Counted from the stretch's first letter, positions 52,261-61,183 are shown. The stretch: DNA of 64,000 nt from Trichococcus alkaliphilus (GCF_003008695.1 NZ_PXZT01000002.1:186001-250000); one strand, 5' to 3'. Translations and numbers: made by a program. The notes: generated by a model not told the origin, from the letters alone.

Positions 52261-53085
52261 CTACAATTCGTGGAAAATCGGCTGCATCCCTTCGAAGGTG
52301 CAGTACTGCTCATATCCCAACGCCTTCAGTTCCAACTTGGTGTCTTTGATATACGCCCCAAGGTGATGCTTTTCATGGCTGTCGCTGCCGATCGTCACAA
52401 TCCTGCCACCCAAGTCCTTGTAGAGCCTCAAAATGGCTCTTGATGGCGTCAGATCCTTCAGGCCATATCTGTGGGAGGACGTGTTCACTTCGATTCCTTT
52501 GCCGTCCTGGATGACCTTCTTGAGAATTTCGGTGATGATCTCCTCTACCGCTTCGAATGGGTAATCCCCTTTCATGTCATAGCGCTTGATCAGATCAAGA
52601 TGACCCAGCACACTGTAGTCTTTGTAGCGGGAGATGACATCCAGGATTTCTTGATAGTAACTATCATTGTATTCTTTTTGGGTTTTCCCGTTCTGGAAGT
52701 CCTGAGTCCAAAACTCTTTGTCTCCGACCTGATGGCAGGAAAGGATCACAAAATCCAGTTCAAAGCGATCGTACAACTTTTGGAAAACTTCGATGGTATG
52801 GGTTTGCATCCCGAATTCCAAGCCTGTCCGGATGGCGATGTTTTCCGCATACTTTTCCTTCAAGCGGCCTAACTCTTCAAAATAAGCCGGATAATCGACG
52901 TTCAGGATCTTTCCGATTTTTTCCTCTTCCGACAAGTTTTCCGGATCGACCTTGATTCCGTAGTCGACGTGGTCCGTGAAGCAGATTTCCGCCATCCCCA
53001 ATCTGATGGCATCCTTTACGACGTCTTCCATCGGGTAGACGGAATCGTCGCTGTAATACGTATGGACATGATAATCGCAGAACAT
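52261..53085 (-). CDS. PHP-domain histidinol-phosphatase family protein
   Basis: 274-residue metal-dependent phosphoesterase of the HisJ/HisK family. Metal ligands are in CDYHVHTYYSDDS at the N-terminus, CFTDHVDYG near 40, EFGMQTHTI near 100, ILSCHQVGD near 120, VLGHLDLIKRY near 175 and VTIGSDSHEKHHLG near 230. Histidinol-phosphatases of this type complete histidine synthesis in Bacillus, but no his gene is nearby, so another phosphate ester is possible. ATG at 53085 has GGAGG 7 bases upstream. Confidence 0.88.
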   Translation of the reverse strand: MFCDYHVHTYYSDDSVYPMEDVVKDAIRLGMAEICFTDHVDYGIKVDPENLSEEEKIGKILNVDYPAYFEELGRLKEKYAENIAIRTGLEFGMQTHTIEVFQKLYDRFELDFVILSCHQVGDKEFWTQDFQNGKTQKEYNDSYYQEILDVISRYKDYSVLGHLDLIKRYDMKGDYPFEAVEEIITEILKKVIQDGKGIEVNTSSHRYGLKDLTPSRAILRLYKDLGGRIVTIGSDSHEKHHLGAYIKDTKLELKALGYEQYCTFEGMQPIFHEL

Positions 53086-53158
53086 TATAGCCCTCCTTTT
53101 TCCCGTCGATAAACTCGGTCTATCGACTGTGTATACATCCATTTTAACATCCGCCGCA

Positions 53159-53203
53159 CAAAAAACTTCAAGCGAACCGATAAAGGTTTGCTTGAAGTTT
53201 TTT
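53159..53203 (-). terminator. Rho-independent terminator of the citrate operon
   Basis: AAACTTCAAGC pairs perfectly with its complement (11 bp) with an inner AACC/GGTT helix and a T run leftward, 13 bases past the oadA stop. It marks the end of the oadH-to-oadA operon. Confidence 0.92.
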
Positions 53204-53216
53204 GATCACTCTAAGA

Positions 53217-54611
53217 TTATTGTACGTCGATGGAAACATCGATTGTCTGTACTGGAACATCGTAGAATCTGTCTTCTCTGCGTCCAAGGAAGTCTTTTGC
53301 TTGTTGCGGGAACAAAGCGTACATCAAGACATCTTCTGTGGATTTAGCGTATTGGCTGATCTCTTTTTCAAATTTAGGCATTTGCGGCAAGATAAGATCG
53401 GCAGGTCTCACAGTTGTGATGCCTTCGTTGCCGATGATTTTTTTCGTGATTTCTGCAGAAATCGCTACTGGCGGTTTGCCGTATTGACCTCTTACATATT
53501 CCTTGATTTCGTTAGGCACAAGTTTGTAGCGCTCGCCTGAGATGACGTTCATCAAGGCTTGCGTACCGACCATTTGCGATAACGGTGTAACCAATGGAGG
53601 ATAGCCTAAGTCCGCTCGCACTTTCGGAACTTCTGCCAATACATCGTCGTATTTGTCCTGCAGGCCTTGTTCAGTCAGTTGGCTCAACAAGTTGGAAAGC
53701 ATGCCTCCTGGTACTTGATACAGCAATGTTTTCGGCTCGACGTCCTTCACTTTAGGGTTCAGGATGCCATCGTTGCGGAAACGATCCCGGATTGGTGCAA
53801 AGTGATCGGCGATTTCTGCCAGTTTATTCATATCAAGACCCGTGTTGTAACCCAGACCTTCCAACGCGATTGCGACGGATTCCGTAGCTGGTTGGCTTGT
53901 GCCGCCAGCAAACGGGGAGATGGCTGTGTCGATGATATCAGCACCGGCTTCAACAGCCTTCAGGTACGTCATTTCAGCGATGCCGCTTGTCGCATGTGTG
54001 TGGACTTCCAAAGGCAAATCAACTGCAGCTTTGATTTTGCTTACCAATTCAAAAGCGACGGCTGGCGTCAAAACGCCGGCCATGTCCTTGATGCAGATGG
54101 AATCTGCGCCCATTTTAGCCATTTCCTTCGTCAAGCCGACGAAATAGTCGACTGTGTGGAATTCGCTGGTTGTATAAGAGATGGCAGTCTGGCAATGGCC
54201 GCCAGCCTTTTTGGTGATATCGATGGCTGTCTTCAGGTTGCGCAGGTCATTCAATGCATCAAAGACACGCACAACATCGATTCCGTTTTCGATCGATTTT
54301 TCGACAAATGCGCTGACGACATCATCGGAATAGTGTTTGTATCCCAATAAGTTCTGGCCACGCAAAAGCATCTGCAATTTTGCATTTTTGACTTCTTTAC
54401 GGATCGTGCGCAGACGTTCCCAAGGATCCTCGTTCAAATAACGGATACAAGAATCAAAAGTGGCGCCTCCCCACATTTCGATGGAGTGGTAGCCGGCTTC
54501 ATCCATGGTTTTGATGATCGGCAACATATCTGATAGTGGCATACGTGTTGCAATCAAACTTTGTTGACCATCACGCAAGACCGTTTCCATAAAACGGATT
54601 TCTTTAGTCAT
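53217..54611 (-). CDS. oadA: Oxaloacetate decarboxylase alpha subunit (carboxyltransferase)
   Basis: Transfers the carboxyl group of oxaloacetate to biotin, giving pyruvate. About 464 residues: a DRE-TIM carboxyltransferase barrel (ETVLRDGQQSLIATRM, MEMWGGATFDSCIRYL, the metal histidines in LEVHTHATSG) and the conserved C-terminal PYC_OADA segment. It lacks the biotinyl domain that ends E. coli- and Klebsiella-type OadA; a separate carrier (OadD) is encoded at 60218. ATG at 54611 is preferred to GTG at 54623, which abuts the RBS. It overlaps citX by 8 bases. Last gene of the operon. Confidence 0.95.
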   Translation of the reverse strand: MTKEIRFMETVLRDGQQSLIATRMPLSDMLPIIKTMDEAGYHSIEMWGGATFDSCIRYLNEDPWERLRTIRKEVKNAKLQMLLRGQNLLGYKHYSDDVVSAFVEKSIENGIDVVRVFDALNDLRNLKTAIDITKKAGGHCQTAISYTTSEFHTVDYFVGLTKEMAKMGADSICIKDMAGVLTPAVAFELVSKIKAAVDLPLEVHTHATSGIAEMTYLKAVEAGADIIDTAISPFAGGTSQPATESVAIALEGLGYNTGLDMNKLAEIADHFAPIRDRFRNDGILNPKVKDVEPKTLLYQVPGGMLSNLLSQLTEQGLQDKYDDVLAEVPKVRADLGYPPLVTPLSQMVGTQALMNVISGERYKLVPNEIKEYVRGQYGKPPVAISAEITKKIIGNEGITTVRPADLILPQMPKFEKEISQYAKSTEDVLMYALFPQQAKDFLGRREDRFYDVPVQTIDVSIDVQ

Positions 54612-55161
54612 GTAATTGGTCACTTCCTTCTTGTATTATTTTAGAAATGGCATCTTGCATTTCTTCAATGGTGTGGCGACGGCTACGTCCGCAATCTTTT
54701 GCATCACGATTGCAGATGAAACAGCGTCTCGTATTCAGGCCCAATTCGGTACGGCTGATGCTCTTCAGATCATTGCCTTCCATCCAAAGAACATCCAGGT
54801 CAAACAATCGGCCGAAAGGATGCGTTTCTTCGATCATCACCATTTTTTCTTTCAGTTGTGCTGGCGTCAATGGCGAAAGGAAATAATATTCCGCCCCTGT
54901 CTTCAGGTTCCGGTAGAGGGAAGCTTGCGGCAGGTGGTTGCCCAGCACTTCTTCTATGCGTTCCAGAACCTCAGTAAAGACAGCTTCCAACTGCTGATTG
55001 TTTTTTATAGGACCCGGAATATTCATGAGTGCCATCAAGAGGCTGTCCTCTTTCTGGCTGCTCAATAATTCCCGTTGGATGGCGACACGTTTTTCACGCA
55101 CCGCCAACATTTCTGCTAAAGTAACGCGTTCTCCTTCAGTAAAAAGGGCTGTATTAGACAT
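54604..55161 (-). CDS. citX: Apo-citrate lyase phosphoribosyl-dephospho-CoA transferase
   Basis: Attaches the phosphoribosyl-dephospho-CoA prosthetic group to a serine of CitD. Length 185. Family blocks are VTLAEMLAVREKRVAIQREL at the N-terminus, THPFGRLFDLDVLWMEG near residue 112, and RRCFICNRDAKDCGRSRRHT near 140, whose cysteine/arginine cluster is diagnostic. It overlaps citF upstream by 8 bases and oadA downstream by 8 bases. Confidence 0.95.
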   Translation of the reverse strand: MSNTALFTEGERVTLAEMLAVREKRVAIQRELLSSQKEDSLLMALMNIPGPIKNNQQLEAVFTEVLERIEEVLGNHLPQASLYRNLKTGAEYYFLSPLTPAQLKEKMVMIEETHPFGRLFDLDVLWMEGNDLKSISRTELGLNTRRCFICNRDAKDCGRSRRHTIEEMQDAISKIIQEGSDQLHD

Positions 55162-56686
55162 TTTTTACCACATCGATTATCGTGCCATCACGGTATTCGA
55201 TTAAAGCAACTACTTTGTTTCCGTATTCAATAGGTTCTGGTGCTCCTACTACAGAATATGCAATGTCTTTTAATTGTTCAATTGTAAATTGAGGAACATC
55301 AAGATTACTGAAGTGTTCAATTAAATCTTTACGTTCAGGATTGATAGCAATACCAACTTCGGTAACAACTACATCTACACTAGCACCTGGTGTAACGACA
55401 GTATTTACTGTATCAACAATTGTTGGGATACGTCCACGAATAAGTGGTGAAATAACCAAACTCATTTTACATGCTGCACTTGTATCTGAGTGTCCGCCTG
55501 AAGCGCCACGAATAACACCATCAGAACCTGTTATAACATTCACGTTAAAGTCGGTATCGATTTCTAGCGCAGATAAAATAGCTGTATCCAATTGATTGAT
55601 GACAGCGCCTTTGCTTAATGGAGAAGCATACATGTTTGCATCAATTTCATAATGGTTAACATTATTTCCTAAAGAAACAGCAGACGGATGGTCAAAATCT
55701 TGCACGTCGATGATTTTTCCAACAAGTCCTTCTTCAAGCAATTCTACCATTGCGTTAGTAATACCACCTAAAGCAAAGCTAGCTTTGATACCATCTTCAA
55801 TCATAGAATCTTTCAAGAAGCGCGTTACAGCAAGAGATGCTCCACCGGTACCTGTTTGGAAAGAGAAACCTTGTTTATAATAAGGAGAATTAATGATTAC
55901 TTTAGAAGCATATTCTGCAATCAATAGTTCTTTAGGGTTTTTAGTGAACCGTGTTGCCCCTTTAGCAATTCCTTCAGGATCGCCAATTGCATCAACGACA
56001 ACAACATAATCAACATCTGTTTGAGGAATACTGATTGGTGTGTTTGGATAAGGCATCAATGAGTCAGTAATAGCGACAACTTTATCAGCATACTTTGCAT
56101 CTACCATAGCGTAGCCTAAAGATCCGCACGTTGTTTTTCCTGATGTTCCATTCACATTACCATATTCATCAGAACTTGGAGCGCCTAAGAAAGCAACATC
56201 GATATGGATATCTCCACGGACGATTGCTCTGGCACGTCCACCATGAGAGCGAATCACAACAGGGTTTTCCATGATACCTTGGGAAATAGCTGCCCCAACT
56301 TTATCACGTAATCCGCTTGATGTAATGTTTGTCACAACACCTGATTTAATATGTCCAATTAATGGTTCATGAATATTTGCAATGGAGCTTGGTGCGATAG
56401 AAATGTTTTTGAAACCCATTTTAGCAATTTGATCCATAACCATGTTCATTACGAAGTCGCCTTCGCGGAAATGATGGTGAAAAGAAATTGTCATGCCGTC
56501 TTTAAGTCCTGTTTTTTCAATCGCTTCACGAATGCTGCCTAACATCTTTTTGTCGTTAGGCTTTACAGGATGAAGTTTACGAGTAGACTCTTCGTAATCA
56601 GCGATGTTTGCTAATTCCCCGTCATAAACACCGTATTGTTGAGCAAATACTTCAGGAATGTCTTTTCCAACTTTATTGATGGCCAT
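55154..56686 (-). CDS. citF: Citrate lyase alpha subunit (citrate:ACP transferase)
   Basis: Exchanges the acetyl group on CitD for citrate, forming citryl-ACP. Length 510, normal. It has blocks such as GMTISFHHHFREGDFVMNMV near residue 80, VVIRSHGGRARAIVRG near 145, and FSFQTGTGGASLAVTRFLKD near 275. Strong RBS GAGGAGG lies upstream, 2 bases after the citE stop. Its DNA is visibly more AT-rich than citX or oadA: 24 of 60 G/C at 55921-55980 and 20 of 60 at 56401-56460, against 26 of 60 in citX at 54841-54900. Confidence 0.97.
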   Translation of the reverse strand: MAINKVGKDIPEVFAQQYGVYDGELANIADYEESTRKLHPVKPNDKKMLGSIREAIEKTGLKDGMTISFHHHFREGDFVMNMVMDQIAKMGFKNISIAPSSIANIHEPLIGHIKSGVVTNITSSGLRDKVGAAISQGIMENPVVIRSHGGRARAIVRGDIHIDVAFLGAPSSDEYGNVNGTSGKTTCGSLGYAMVDAKYADKVVAITDSLMPYPNTPISIPQTDVDYVVVVDAIGDPEGIAKGATRFTKNPKELLIAEYASKVIINSPYYKQGFSFQTGTGGASLAVTRFLKDSMIEDGIKASFALGGITNAMVELLEEGLVGKIIDVQDFDHPSAVSLGNNVNHYEIDANMYASPLSKGAVINQLDTAILSALEIDTDFNVNVITGSDGVIRGASGGHSDTSAACKMSLVISPLIRGRIPTIVDTVNTVVTPGASVDVVVTEVGIAINPERKDLIEHFSNLDVPQFTIEQLKDIAYSVVGAPEPIEYGNKVVALIEYRDGTIIDVVKNV

Positions 56687-56688
56687 TA

Positions 56689-57576
56689 TTAAATTTCCTC
56701 CTCGTTAATCAGTTTAGCCGCTTTGGCCAATGCAATAACGCGTTGTGCACGTTCAACAATTGGTTTGTCAACCATCTTACCCTTCAATGAGATAACGCCT
56801 GAACCTTTTTCTTCTGCTTCTCTGATTGCCCAGATAACTTCTTTTGCATTTTGAATTTCTTTTTCTGTTGGTGCGTAAATCTTGTTCACGATTGGGATTT
56901 GACGAGGATTAATAACAGATTTACCATCAAAACCAAGTTGTTTAACAAGTTCAACTTCTCTGGAGAAGCCCTGTACATTTTCAACGTCAGAGTAAACTGT
57001 ATCAATAGCAGCAATTCCAGCTGCACGAGCAGCATGAAGAATGTAGCTTCTTGCGAAGAATAATTCTTGTCCGTCAGGGTAGCGTTTTGTTTTCATGTTT
57101 GTTACGTAGTCTTCTGCGCCTAATGCAATCCCGATTAAACGAGTAGATGCTTTTGCGATTTCACGAGCATTCAATGTACCTTCAGCAGATTCGATGGCTG
57201 CCATCATTTTAGTTGTTCCGATTTCGATTCCATATTTTGTTTCGACTTCAGTGATTACTTCATCTACATCAATGATATCTTGAGCAGTTTCTGTTTTTGG
57301 GAGTCTGATAACATTTACGCCAGCCAAAACTACAGCTTCAATGTCTAGTTTTCCAACAGTGTCTAAACTATTGATACGTACAACTGTTTCTGATTTGCTG
57401 TAATCAAATGTTTTCAATGCAAAATGCACCAATGTGCGGGCTGAATCTTTTTCTTTCAGAGAAACAGCGTCCTCCAAGTCAAACATGATTGAATCAGCAC
57501 CATACAGGGGTGCATCCCTAAGCATTGCAGCATTTGCGCCAGGGACAAACATCATCGTTCTTCTTAAACGTTCCAT
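56689..57576 (-). CDS. citE: Citrate lyase beta subunit (citryl-ACP lyase)
   Basis: Splits citryl-ACP into oxaloacetate and acetyl-ACP; HpcH/HpaI-type barrel, 295 residues. Motifs are [12 protein letters not shown] and [17 protein letters not shown] at the N-terminus, VRINSLDT near 72, and [17 protein letters not shown] near 125, which holds the metal-binding Glu. RBS AAGGAG lies 7-8 bases upstream inside the citD end; it overlaps citD by 13 bases. Base composition is AT-rich, like citF. Confidence 0.97.
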   Translation of the reverse strand: MERLRRTMMFVPGANAAMLRDAPLYGADSIMFDLEDAVSLKEKDSARTLVHFALKTFDYSKSETVVRINSLDTVGKLDIEAVVLAGVNVIRLPKTETAQDIIDVDEVITEVETKYGIEIGTTKMMAAIESAEGTLNAREIAKASTRLIGIALGAEDYVTNMKTKRYPDGQELFFARSYILHAARAAGIAAIDTVYSDVENVQGFSREVELVKQLGFDGKSVINPRQIPIVNKIYAPTEKEIQNAKEVIWAIREAEEKGSGVISLKGKMVDKPIVERAQRVIALAKAAKLINEEEI

Positions 57577-57872
57577 GTGTCCATCTCCTTCCAGTTGTAG
57601 TCGTCGTTTTCAGCAGCACGATGAATGGCTGTTACTGTACGCGCTTCGATCGTGCAATCCAATGCACCTTTGTCAACGGCGGATACTTTCGCGCTTGTGA
57701 TGCCCAGATTTTTAAGTGTTGCGATGATGACTTCCTCGATACGATCGCCATATTGTTTTTCCACGCTTGAATCCAGTGTCACTGCAACTTCATTGTTATC
57801 ACTAGGTTCAACGACGATCATGATGTCACTTGATTCAGTCGTTCCAGCTACTGCATATTTTTTAATTTCCAC
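57564..57872 (-). CDS. citD: Citrate lyase gamma subunit (acyl carrier protein)
   Basis: Acyl carrier protein that bears the phosphoribosyl-dephospho-CoA arm. The N-terminal [14 protein letters not shown] contains the serine modified in CitD proteins, and [19 protein letters not shown] plus [17 protein letters not shown] are typical. The GTG at 57872 is chosen because AGGGG lies 8 bases upstream and it gives 102 residues, close to the family norm; other GTG codons lie just upstream. It overlaps citC by 11 bases and citE by 13. Confidence 0.94.
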   Translation of the reverse strand: MEIKKYAVAGTTESSDIMIVVEPSDNNEVAVTLDSSVEKQYGDRIEEVIIATLKNLGITSAKVSAVDKGALDCTIEARTVTAIHRAAENDDYNWKEMDTWNV

Positions 57873-58890
57873 TTTTTTCACCCCTAAATTTGTCTTTTCC
57901 ATAATTTTCTGCCAAATAAATATAAGTTGTTGGTGGTACAAGTTTTTTAATTGTTTGAAAATCATCTTCTTTCAATGCTTTTCGTACACGTGTAGCACTG
58001 ATGACCTGTCCATCCAGTTCGATCCGGGGAACGACTGTCAGGGCAAGCGTATCAGAAAAAATCTCACGCATACTCTCGTTATATACCTCTGTAACGGGGG
58101 ATAATGGTTCTTCCCCTACAAAGCGCGTTTTGATCTGGAGAGCAGGCGCGATCCTCTCCTTGAACAAGGTTGCATCCAGCGTTGCCTGTACGCGGGCTAT
58201 GCTTTCTACTGCCTGATCCTTCAGAAAATAGGATGGGAAAGTAGCGGATGACACTTGATAATCCCTTGTCGGGAGAATGACCACATTGGGAAGGTGCTGT
58301 GTGCCCGCCTTGACAAGCTTTGATCGCTCTTCCGTCGAAAATTCGGAGCGATCGTCGGACAGGACAAAAAGATAGAGAACATCAACTTGAGCAGCAGCCG
58401 TTTCGACTAAGTACAAATGACCTTTAGTGAACGGATTCGCATTCATTACGATGGCTCCCGCATGATCGGCATCCCTCTTGTGGCTCTCTAGCAAGGCCAA
58501 GTAGTCCGAAAAATCGGGAGAGCCTTGTTCCATAAAGAGAATCGTGTTTGTGCGGATGATCTCTTTAAAGCCAAGGGACGCAAAGGAAATCGCCACGCAG
58601 GGTTTCGTGTACAAAAAGAAGTGGATAATGCCCTCATCGTGAAGCTTGGAAGATAAAGCCATCACGATTTTTGTCAATAAATTTTCGCTTTGATACTCAG
58701 GATCGACAGCGACCAGTTTGATGATGTTTTGATAAGTCGATCCGGTAGCGACTAATTTGTTTCGGTCATAGAGGCCTACTGTATAGTCGACTTGCTCGTC
58801 CGGGACAAGTCCGCCTAAGAACAATAAGTCCTCCCAAGCTTTTTTGTCCGCTGGAACACGCGTTATCCAGATTCTTTTCAGTTCATACAT
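57862..58890 (-). CDS. citC: [Citrate (pro-3S)-lyase] ligase
   Basis: Activates citrate lyase by acetylating the thiol of its prosthetic group, using acetate and ATP. Length 342. Residues about 1-125 form a GNAT-like domain ([20 protein letters not shown]), and residues 140-340 a nucleotidyltransferase domain with the HxGH-like [36 protein letters not shown]-type [15 protein letters not shown] near the C-terminus is the second adenylyl motif. It starts 24 bases after the small membrane-peptide gene. Confidence 0.95.
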   Translation of the reverse strand: MYELKRIWITRVPADKKAWEDLLFLGGLVPDEQVDYTVGLYDRNKLVATGSTYQNIIKLVAVDPEYQSENLLTKIVMALSSKLHDEGIIHFFLYTKPCVAISFASLGFKEIIRTNTILFMEQGSPDFSDYLALLESHKRDADHAGAIVMNANPFTKGHLYLVETAAAQVDVLYLFVLSDDRSEFSTEERSKLVKAGTQHLPNVVILPTRDYQVSSATFPSYFLKDQAVESIARVQATLDATLFKERIAPALQIKTRFVGEEPLSPVTEVYNESMREIFSDTLALTVVPRIELDGQVISATRVRKALKEDDFQTIKKLVPPTTYIYLAENYGKDKFRGEKSGN

Positions 58891-58914
58891 AGGTGTGCCT
58901 TCTTTGTTTTATTT

Positions 58915-59043
58915 TTAGGCTGGAAAACGTTTGATCAGTACAATCGATACAACATACAGGAGGAATAGCACCAGGAAGATGCCGCCCATACCGAAAATCA
59001 TCAATTCAAATGCAATTTTTAAAGCTTCTGGATCATATACCAT
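58915..59043 (-). CDS. Single-helix membrane peptide (42 aa), OadG N-terminus-like
   Basis: Forty-two codons, too short for routine gene calling but with a strong RBS (AAAGGAG) and good spacing. The product has an acidic, amphipathic start (MVYDPEALKIAFELM), one membrane helix (GMGGIFLVLFLLYVVSIVLI) and a basic end (KRFPA). The pattern G-M-G-x-x-F followed by a leucine-rich helix matches the N-terminal anchor of OadG gamma subunits. It lies between oadB and citC, where E. faecalis also has a small gene. Likely the membrane part of the oxaloacetate decarboxylase pump. Confidence 0.75.
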   Translation of the reverse strand: MVYDPEALKIAFELMIFGMGGIFLVLFLLYVVSIVLIKRFPA

Positions 59044-59069
59044 AATAATTCTCCTTTCAATGAACCTTC

Positions 59070-60191
59070 TTAACTAAAGAAGGCAAGTACTAAACCACCA
59101 GCGATAACAGATGCAATTTGTCCGGATACGTTAGCACCGACAGCATACATTAAAATAAAGTTTTGAGGATCTTCATCCGTAGCCATTTTTTGGATTACAC
59201 GGCTTGACATCGGGAATGCGGAAATACCGGCTCCACCGATCATTGGATTGATTTTTTCGGTTCTGAACAAGTTCAGCAGTTTTGCGAACAATACGCCGCC
59301 GATTGTGTCCATGATGAAGGCAACCAAACCGAAAGCGATGATCATCAATGTTTGGAAATTCAAGAACAACTCAGCCTGCATTTTGACGGAAATCGTAAGT
59401 CCCAACAGGATACTGATGATGTTTACCAATTCGTTTTGGGCAGTCAAGGAAAGTCTGTCCAATACGCCACATTCGCGCAACAAGTTACCGAACATCAGGA
59501 AACCTACCAACGGAAGGGAAATTGGTGCGATAAAACCGGCAACGATCGTGATGATGATCGGGAAAAGAATTTTTGTCAATTTGGATACGCCTTCCGCTTT
59601 GTAAGTCATGCGGATGCGACGTTCTGCTTTAGTAGTGACAGCTTTGATCGCGATCGGTTGGATGATCGGAACAAGCGCCATGTAGGAATAAGCGGCAACC
59701 GTGATCGGTCCTAGTAGATTAGGCGCCAATTGGTTGGATACGAAGATGGCTGTCGGGCCATCAGCGGCACCGATGATACCGATTGAAGCGGCTTCTCTGA
59801 TATCGAATCCGAAGAAGATAGCGACTACGATTGTAAAGAAGATACCGAATTGAGCGGCAGCTCCGAATAATAACATGAATGGGTTTTGCAACAGCGGACC
59901 GAAATCGATCATGGCACCGATACCGATGAAAATCAGCAACGGGAACAGCTCTGTGCTGATACCTGCTTCGAAGAGAACATCCAAAACGCCCTCTGATTCA
60001 GATCCGTTGACCATTTGGGTCAGAACGCCAGTGCCTGGGAAGTTGACCAAGATGGTACCAAGTCCCATAGGCACTAATAATGTAGGTTCGTACTCTTTCT
60101 TTATTCCTAAATAAATCAGGGTAGCCCCGATAAGCATCATCACGATTTGGCCCATCGTAATGGATGTAATTCCTGCTAATAATGTCTCCAT
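59070..60191 (-). CDS. oadB: Oxaloacetate decarboxylase beta subunit (Na+ pump)
   Basis: Polytopic membrane subunit that decarboxylates carboxybiotin and exports Na+. Length 373 with about nine helices. Diagnostic parts are MIDFGPLLQNPFMLLFGAAAQFG near residue 90, GIIGAADGPTAIFVSNQLAP near 135 with the catalytic Asp, and the C-terminal GAGISAFPMSSRVIQKMATDEDP. RBS AGGAGG lies upstream. Together with OadA, OadD and the small subunits it would couple oxaloacetate decarboxylation to a sodium gradient. Confidence 0.96.
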   Translation of the reverse strand: METLLAGITSITMGQIVMMLIGATLIYLGIKKEYEPTLLVPMGLGTILVNFPGTGVLTQMVNGSESEGVLDVLFEAGISTELFPLLIFIGIGAMIDFGPLLQNPFMLLFGAAAQFGIFFTIVVAIFFGFDIREAASIGIIGAADGPTAIFVSNQLAPNLLGPITVAAYSYMALVPIIQPIAIKAVTTKAERRIRMTYKAEGVSKLTKILFPIIITIVAGFIAPISLPLVGFLMFGNLLRECGVLDRLSLTAQNELVNIISILLGLTISVKMQAELFLNFQTLMIIAFGLVAFIMDTIGGVLFAKLLNLFRTEKINPMIGGAGISAFPMSSRVIQKMATDEDPQNFILMYAVGANVSGQIASVIAGGLVLAFFS

Positions 60192-60217
60192 TTATTCACT
60201 TCCTCCTAATAAAATAA

Positions 60218-60607
60218 TTATGCGATGGTGATTAATGCATCGCCGGCATTTACGACTTGACCTTGGTTCACATGGATTCCAGCTACTTTACCAGCATGGT
60301 TTGCCACAACTTCATTTTCCATCTTCATTGCTTCAAGGATCATCAATGGTTGGTTTTCTTTTACTTCATCGCCGATGTTCACTAACAGTCTAAGGATAGT
60401 TCCTGGCATTGGGGATGTCATTGCATCTCCTGAAGCTGCTGAAACTGGCGCTGCAGCTGGTGCTGGTGCTGCTTGTTCTGCTGGTGCTGCTACTGGAGCT
60501 GCTGGTGCTGCTACTGGTGCTTGAACCGGTTGTTGTACGCCGCCGATTTCTTCCATTTCTACTAAGTATTCCTTACCATCGATTGCAATCTTGAATTTTC
60601 TTAACAT
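60218..60607 (-). CDS. oadD: Biotin carrier subunit OadD
   Basis: Biotin carboxyl carrier protein, 129 residues. A short N-terminal domain (FKIAIDGKEYLVEMEEIGG) is followed by an Ala/Pro/Val-rich flexible linker (about residues 26-60) and a biotinyl domain with the biotinylated lysine in LEAMKMENEV near residue 95. It replaces the biotinyl domain missing from OadA. RBS AAGGAGG lies upstream. It stands between oadH and oadB as in the E. faecalis locus. Confidence 0.95.
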   Translation of the reverse strand: MLRKFKIAIDGKEYLVEMEEIGGVQQPVQAPVAAPAAPVAAPAEQAAPAPAAAPVSAASGDAMTSPMPGTILRLLVNIGDEVKENQPLMILEAMKMENEVVANHAGKVAGIHVNQGQVVNAGDALITIA

Positions 60608-60623
60608 TTATAATTCCTCCTTA

Positions 60624-60950
60624 TTATTTAACCTGACTTATTTTTTTTACGACAAATTTACTTTCAGGCATAGTGCCTGCCGCAATACTTGCGGAAATCA
60701 GCGAAACAAGATGAGCCTCGGGATTACGCTTCATAATATTCTTTACCACAAACTGCGATTTAGGATGATCTCCTGCAGCGATTGCTGTCGCGATGACACT
60801 GACTAATTCATATTCATTCGGATCAGTGGGTATAAAAGCTGGAATTTCAATCAGGTCATTCACGGGTGCACTTGCAGAAACAGTTGCTGGCGGTACTGGC
60901 TTAGGCGCTATTGTGTCCTTTTTCCCAAAGAAACCTTTGAAAAAAATCAT
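60624..60950 (-). CDS. oadH: OadH-like accessory subunit with tandem OadG-tail motif
   Basis: Hydrophilic 108-residue protein, first gene of the citrate operon. After a short Phe-rich start and a Pro/Ala/Val linker it has two repeats: residues 49-72 (LVSVIATAIAAGDHPKSQF) and 81-104 (LVSLISASIAAGTMPESKF). They share 15 of 24 positions. The unit resembles the C-terminal tail of OadG/MmdD sodium-pump subunits, which help assemble the complex. By position it corresponds to oadH of E. faecalis. RBS AAAGGA lies upstream. Exact function unknown. Confidence 0.78.
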   Translation of the reverse strand: MIFFKGFFGKKDTIAPKPVPPATVSASAPVNDLIEIPAFIPTDPNEYELVSVIATAIAAGDHPKSQFVVKNIMKRNPEAHLVSLISASIAAGTMPESKFVVKKISQVK

Positions 60951-60981
60951 TTTCTCACGTCCTTTCTATGGATTTAATCCC

Positions 60982-60987
60982 ATTATA
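60982..60987 (-). promoter_or_regulatory. -10 element of the oadH-oadA operon
   Basis: A perfect TATAAT 32 bases before the oadH start. The -35 at 17 bp (CTGTTT) is poor, as expected for a promoter needing an activator such as CitO. Confidence 0.55.
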
Positions 60988-61064
60988 GAAATTTCTCTCA
61001 TTAAAAACAGGTCATTAAGCCTCTTTTATTGTTTTTTTTATGTTCTCAAAAACGGCCAAACACT

Positions 61065-61090
61065 AAAAACGTTGTCATATCAACGTTTTT
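61065..61090. promoter_or_regulatory. Candidate CitO operator
   Basis: AAAAACGTTG and its exact complement separated by TCATAT, in the divergent region between oadH and citH. A partial further copy (AAAAACGGCC, 61048-61057) lies beside it. CitO of E. faecalis activates both divergent promoters from AT-rich sites in the same region. Confidence 0.5.
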
Positions 61091-61130
61091 GAACATTTAA
61101 GACTTTTTTAATATTTGGTTAAGCCGCATT

Positions 61131-61147
61131 TAAGAAAGCGTTTCAAT
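61131..61147. promoter_or_regulatory. Candidate cre (CcpA) site
   Basis: The core GAAAGCGTTTC (61134-61144) is a perfect palindrome of the cre type, although the outer positions deviate. It lies between the two divergent cit promoters; the E. faecalis cit locus is CcpA-repressed through cre sites in this region. Confidence 0.5.
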
Positions 61148-61183
61148 TAGCATGTGTTTTTTGTGTTTTTTTTAAGTAACGGC

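Noticed and set aside
60440-60540. Repetitive GCTGGTGCT tract suggestive of a satellite
   Set aside because: It encodes the Ala/Pro linker of the biotin carrier OadD, normal for the family.
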